From Desulfovibrio sp. (GTDB taxonomy: Bacteria; Desulfobacterota; Desulfovibrionia; Desulfovibrionales; Desulfovibrionaceae), in contig JAQVZK010000043.1 in assembly GCA_028708195.1 (NCBI GenBank), positions 1-11,000 of the forward strand: a stretch of DNA of 11,000 nt, written 5' to 3'. Both the position numbers and the translations under genes were made by a program. The notes beneath the pieces were generated by a model. The model saw only the letters and a list, made by a program, of their open reading frames with translations, searched no databases and had not been told where the DNA came from. Positions 7,561 to 11,000 of this stretch are shown here, piece by piece (the first letter of the stretch is position 1; each line of letters opens with the position of its first letter).

Positions 7561-8412
7561 ATGGCCAGCAGCGTTACACAGTCACTGAACCAGACCAACA
7601 ATGAGTTCAATACTGCCCTGAGCAAGCAAAAGGGCAGTAATCTGGATAAGGACTCCTTCATGCTTTTGCTGGTAACGCAGTTCAAGTATCAGGATCCGTT
7701 GAATCCTATGGAAGACAAGGAATTTATTGCCCAGATGGCGCAGTTCTCAAGCCTTGAGCAGCTCATGAACCTCAATACCAGCATGGGTGGGCTCACTGAC
7801 GCTACCAACAATCAGCAGATGATCAATGCCACATCCTACATTGGCAAGCAGGTCACGGTGAGTGGCAATACCATAGGCAAGACCACGGATGAAACGAGCA
7901 AAGAAGTAACCCTGACGCGCTTTCGCTATTCTCCTGCGGACAATACTGTCGGCGGCACCATCACTGTTCGTGATGCTGACAACAATGCCGTCTACGTTGA
8001 AGAAATCAGCGCAAAGAACAAGGGCACGACATACGAATTTTTGTGGAACGGCAAGAGCAACGACGGCACTGTGGCGGGCGACGGCGTATACACAGTCAGT
8101 CTTGTGATGCGTGACACCAACGGAGACGCCGTCCTTTCTGACCAGGTGGTGGACGCCAAGGTCACGGGTGTCGTCACTGACAACGGCGTGGTCTACCTCG
8201 GCCTTGATGGCGGTCAGCTCATGCCCCTTGCCAACGTGCGCCAGGTTATGTTGCCCGCAACTACGGCCTCAAAAGAAGAAGATAAGAGTACTGACAAGGA
8301 CAAGGAAACCGGTGACGGCACTGACAAGAGCACTGGCACGGATACCAATTCCAAGAGTCTTGTTGGTGATGTCAACATCAGCAATATAAGCCTCAGTGGA
8401 AAGCTTTTATAA
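7561..8412 (+). CDS. flgD: Flagellar hook assembly (cap) protein FlgD
   Basis: FlgD forms the temporary scaffold at the hook tip under which FlgE subunits assemble. The N-terminal FlgD signature is clear: [20 protein letters not shown] (31-50), followed by [19 protein letters not shown]. Residues about 90-235 correspond to the mixed Tudor/FnIII-like region, with [22 protein letters not shown] typical of the FlgD Ig-like domain, and end in the closing strand. An unusual tail follows: residues 238-261 are a low-complexity run of Asp, Lys, Thr, Glu and Gly, then [17 protein letters not shown]. The 283-residue length is somewhat above the usual 220-250 because of this tail. The ATG at 7561 is preceded by GAGGA at 7549-7553. 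It lies between fliK and flgE, as expected for a hook operon. Confidence 0.95.
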   Translation: MASSVTQSLNQTNNEFNTALSKQKGSNLDKDSFMLLLVTQFKYQDPLNPMEDKEFIAQMAQFSSLEQLMNLNTSMGGLTDATNNQQMINATSYIGKQVTVSGNTIGKTTDETSKEVTLTRFRYSPADNTVGGTITVRDADNNAVYVEEISAKNKGTTYEFLWNGKSNDGTVAGDGVYTVSLVMRDTNGDAVLSDQVVDAKVTGVVTDNGVVYLGLDGGQLMPLANVRQVMLPATTASKEEDKSTDKDKETGDGTDKSTGTDTNSKSLVGDVNISNISLSGKLL

Positions 8413-8431
8413 CAGACGCAACGGACAAGAG

Positions 8432-8462
8432 GAGCCTGGGCTGCGCTAAAACGCGCCCGCTC
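8432..8462 (+). other. Bulged hairpin in the flgD-flgE spacer
   Basis: The 91-bp spacer between flgD and flgE can fold as GAGC(CT)GGGC(T)GCG, loop CTAAAA, CGC GCCC GCTC: eleven pairs with two bulges. No T-run follows, so it is not an obvious terminator. It might be an mRNA-processing or stabilising structure that sets the level of flgE relative to flgD. Chance folding in G+C-rich DNA is an alternative. No promoter is recognised in this spacer. Confidence 0.35.
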
Positions 8463-8503
8463 TGAAAATACATATCCCCCTATCCCAAGACACGGAGGAA
8501 GTT

Positions 8504-10924
8504 ATGGGTCTTTCAGCCAGCATGTGGACAAGCGTTTCAGGTCTGCTCACCCACGGCCAGAAAATGAACGTGGTCGGCAATAATATAGCCAACGTCAGTA
8601 CTCTTGGCTTCAAGGGTCAGCGCATGGATTTCAACGATTACCTGTACAGGGGCATCGGCACTACCAGTGGTGGCAGCCAGATTGGTGCGGGCGCCGGCGT
8701 GTACGCCATTTTGGGCGACTTTTCTCAAGGTTCGCTTGAAACCACCAACTCCGTGACAGACCTTGCCATTGACGGCAACGGGTTCTTCCAGGTACGCAAA
8801 ACCAACAGCAACCAAATGTTCTACACGCGCGCCGGCGATTTTTACTTCAACAAGGACCGCGAGCTTCAGAACCCTGAGGGGCATCTGTTGCAGGGATGGA
8901 AAGTCAACAATGAAAAAAAGCTGACCTTCAATAGCGGCGCAACCAACCTGGGCAACTCCAACATGAGCGAATCTGCCTATGTTGGTTCCGGTACGCCTAC
9001 CGACATTGTGTTGGACAGCTGGAACATTGTTCCCCAGCAGACCACCAACGTGACCTTCACCATGGGGCTTACCAACGACGGCAAGGGCGACCGCACCACC
9101 AGCAGCACCAGCCCCATGACGGCCCTCTTCGACTTGTGGGACGCCAGCAGTGAGCCGCCTTTGGCTGATACGTCCTATGCCACACAATCCAGCATTGACG
9201 TCTTTGATGAGGGCGGGGGCACCCACACGCTTACCGTCTACTACGATCAGATAGACGCCAAAAAAACGGATACCAACGGTAACACCATTTACGACATCAA
9301 GGGGCTGCCTGCTGGCTACACCATGTATGAATACCTGGTGACCGTTCCCCCGTCTGAAGACAAGCGCAGCTATGGTGGCGAAGGGTACAATGCCGCCACC
9401 AATACCTGGACCAAGGAACCCACGCAGTTTTACGATGATCCGGTCATGGGCACCAATAAGCAGGCTGGCGTGCTCATGAACGGCGTCATGATTTTTGACG
9501 CCAGCGGACGCCTGGTCAACCAGACTGCGTACAGCTTTGGTGCCACAGAAACGCCGGTTGCCAACAATCAGGTGGCCGTGGACCCTGCGGAAAAATCTTC
9601 CTGGCAACCCACCAAAACTTCCAGCAACGGCCTGCCCGTATTTTCGGCCAACTTCACCGGTCAGCCGCTGGCAAACAGCGTGAGCGAGACCGTACAGACC
9701 AGCGTGAGCGGCACCCCTGTGAGCCAGGTGCAAAACTACATTACCGAGCTGGATTTTGGTCTGAAAAACATCGGCAATCCGGCCTGGAATAACCCCATGG
9801 CCACTGCCGTGAAGACCAACAGTATTGGCCAACCTATCGACGCCAGCGATAACGCTCTGGGCATGGACAAATACGGCTACTATTACATTGGATCTCCCGA
9901 TGCCGGGTCTTACGGCACCACGACATCAGTGAGCGGCACGCTTTCCTCCGTCTATGCGGACGCCACAGGGTATTATTACCAGAACGGCACCAGCAAGGTG
10001 TATGGTTCGGCTTCAATCAACGGCACCACAGTTGAAGCCCTGAGCAACGGCAGTAGCTACTACTTTGTTGATACGACCAATGCTGGCGAAAGTTGCTACA
10101 ACACCACTGTTGTTGGTGCCAACAAGCTGCCCGCCTACCAGGACAGCTACGGCTATTATTACATGAACGGTGCTAATCAGGTGTACGGCAGTGTGCCCAG
10201 CGGTGAAGAAGTACTGCATGACAGCAGTGGTTATTACTACATGGCTAGCGGGGTTAAAACCTCAGTAGCCTCTGGTAACTTCACAGCTATTACGGCCAGT
10301 GCTTTCAAGCCAGACGCCTACACCGTGCCTACGGATGCCTCGCGCCCCGTGGCCGAAACTGTAACAGACAAGAACAGTCTGGCCAGCCTTACCACCATGT
10401 CCAGAGTCAGCGGCTCCACAAGCACTGGCGTGCCGATCTTTGAAAATATTATCAACTACGGCACCACCGTGCCTACCATGACCAGTGTGGAACGCCAGGA
10501 ATATGCCAGCGTGGCCAATACCACCTCGTATACCGTGCAAAACCGTACGCAGGACGGTTACGCCTCCGGCACGTTGAGCAATGTAAATATTGACAGCTCC
10601 GGTGTTGTCTACGGAATTTACTCCAACGGCAAAACCCTGCCGCTGTATCAGATCGCCCTGTATGACTTCCAGAACAATCAGGGCCTGTACCGCGAGGGAG
10701 GCAACCTCTTTTCCTCCACGCAGGAATCGGGCGAACCGCAACTGGGCGTGCCGGGCGACAACGGCTTCGGCACCACCAGAGCATACAATATTGAACAGTC
10801 CAACGTGGACATGACCACAGAATTCGTTCAGATGATTTCAACGCAGCGCGGATTCCAGGCGAACTCCAAGGGCATAGCCACTGTGGATACCATGCTGGAA
10901 ACTGTCATCGGCATGAAGAGATAG
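8504..10924 (+). CDS. flgE: Flagellar hook protein FlgE, greatly enlarged
   Basis: FlgE polymerises into the hook that joins the basal body rod to the filament. The N-terminus has the rod/hook signature GLSASMWTSVSGLL and NNIANVSTLGFKGQRMDF. FlgE D2 sequence follows, with VFDEGGGTHTLTVYYDQID (from 233) and YEYLVTVPPSEDKR. The C-terminal part has the return strand QDGYASGTLSNVNIDSSG, SNGKTLPLYQIAL, and the terminal helix SNVDMTTEFVQMISTQRGFQ through VIGMKR. The protein is 806 residues, about twice the Salmonella FlgE (about 400). Between LDFGLKN (416-422) and MTSVERQEYAS (659-669) lies extra sequence of roughly 220 residues containing five tyrosine-rich repeats. There is one cysteine, C531. 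GGAGGAA at 8494-8500 precedes the ATG; TAG is followed at once by a second in-frame TAG. Confidence 0.95.
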   Translation: MGLSASMWTSVSGLLTHGQKMNVVGNNIANVSTLGFKGQRMDFNDYLYRGIGTTSGGSQIGAGAGVYAILGDFSQGSLETTNSVTDLAIDGNGFFQVRKTNSNQMFYTRAGDFYFNKDRELQNPEGHLLQGWKVNNEKKLTFNSGATNLGNSNMSESAYVGSGTPTDIVLDSWNIVPQQTTNVTFTMGLTNDGKGDRTTSSTSPMTALFDLWDASSEPPLADTSYATQSSIDVFDEGGGTHTLTVYYDQIDAKKTDTNGNTIYDIKGLPAGYTMYEYLVTVPPSEDKRSYGGEGYNAATNTWTKEPTQFYDDPVMGTNKQAGVLMNGVMIFDASGRLVNQTAYSFGATETPVANNQVAVDPAEKSSWQPTKTSSNGLPVFSANFTGQPLANSVSETVQTSVSGTPVSQVQNYITELDFGLKNIGNPAWNNPMATAVKTNSIGQPIDASDNALGMDKYGYYYIGSPDAGSYGTTTSVSGTLSSVYADATGYYYQNGTSKVYGSASINGTTVEALSNGSSYYFVDTTNAGESCYNTTVVGANKLPAYQDSYGYYYMNGANQVYGSVPSGEEVLHDSSGYYYMASGVKTSVASGNFTAITASAFKPDAYTVPTDASRPVAETVTDKNSLASLTTMSRVSGSTSTGVPIFENIINYGTTVPTMTSVERQEYASVANTTSYTVQNRTQDGYASGTLSNVNIDSSGVVYGIYSNGKTLPLYQIALYDFQNNQGLYREGGNLFSSTQESGEPQLGVPGDNGFGTTRAYNIEQSNVDMTTEFVQMISTQRGFQANSKGIATVDTMLETVIGMKR
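9866..10300 (+). repeat. Five tandem Tyr-rich protein repeats of about 30 residues within FlgE
   Basis: Residues 455-599 contain five units that each begin D/N-x-x-G/S then Tyr-Tyr-Tyr/Phe. The aromatic triplets start at residues 459, 490, 519, 551 and 577, spaced 31, 29, 32 and 26. Units 2 and 4 are closest (GYYYQNGTSKVYGS and GYYYMNGANQVYGS). At the DNA level these two differ at many synonymous positions, so the repeats are old rather than recent slippage products. The pattern suggests repeated beta-hairpins, probably exposed on the hook surface. Confidence 0.8.
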
Positions 10925-10945
10925 TAGTCAGTCTGTTTGAAAGGA

Positions 10946-10998
10946 TGGAGGGTTCGGCTGTTCAGTTGTAGTAGTTCAGTCGAACGACGAACCCTCCA
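10946..10998 (+). terminator. Inverted repeat after flgE, possible terminator (cut by window end)
   Basis: TGGAGGGTTCG (10946-10956) and CGAACCCTCCA (10988-10998) are perfectly complementary over 11 bp, with a 31-base loop that contains GTTCAG twice. It starts 21 bp after the flgE stop. The loop is long for an intrinsic terminator and the window ends before any T-run can be seen, so the role is unproven. Confidence 0.45.
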
Positions 10999-11000
10999 CG

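Noticed and set aside
8537..9832. 431-codon open frame on the minus strand opposite flgE
   Set aside because: It is antisense to unmistakable FlgE sequence, shows no recognisable domain and is rich in Val, Gly, His and Ala, as expected from reading G+C-biased codons backward.
9866..10300. The repeated tract as a CRISPR array or DNA-level tandem repeat
   Set aside because: The periodicity is only at protein level with diverged codons; there are no identical DNA repeats or regular spacers.

Overview
The window looks like a chromosomal segment from a Desulfovibrio-type sulfate reducer (Desulfobacterota, Desulfovibrionaceae). That placement is an inference from the protein sequences (the Dtd variant, a FapA/DUF342 protein beside a STAS protein, and the style of the FliK and FlgE sequences), the moderate G+C content and the G-rich intergenic hairpin. 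No rRNA or other decisive marker is present. All real genes lie on the + strand.

Region 1 (1-5268) is a tightly packed run. It starts with the tail of an upstream reading frame whose TGA overlaps the start of dtd (D-aminoacyl-tRNA deacylase). Then come a SpoIIAA-like STAS-domain protein, a short FapA/DUF342 beta-helix protein, a two-part glycosyltransferase (Maf-like N-terminus plus CgeB-like GT core), and a GT9 heptosyltransferase-family protein with a C-terminal extension. FapA/GT and GT/GT9 are joined by ATGA start-stop overlaps, so these three are probably translationally coupled.

Region 2 (5269-5665) is a gap of about 400 bp between the two operons. It holds two copies of a G-rich 15-mer, the second forming the left arm of a long, nearly perfect hairpin. 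It also holds a 68-codon stop-free stretch with coding-like composition but no start (a probable gene remnant), and an AT-rich segment with a perfect IHF-type core match and a sigma-54-like -24/-12 element just ahead of the next gene.

Region 3 (5666-10924) is a flagellar hook cluster: fliK (hook-length control), flgD (hook cap/scaffold) and flgE (hook protein). FliK and FlgD act together during hook assembly: FlgD caps the growing hook, FlgE subunits polymerise under it, and FliK measures length and switches export specificity. FlgE is about twice the usual size, at 806 residues. An insertion of roughly 220 residues carries five degenerate repeats of about 30 residues, each starting D/N-x-x-G/S followed by Tyr-Tyr-Tyr/Phe. 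This is the most unusual feature in the window. The window ends in an 11-bp inverted repeat that may be a terminator.

The two glycosyltransferases next to the hook genes raise the possibility that they modify a flagellar or surface component. This is inference from context only.
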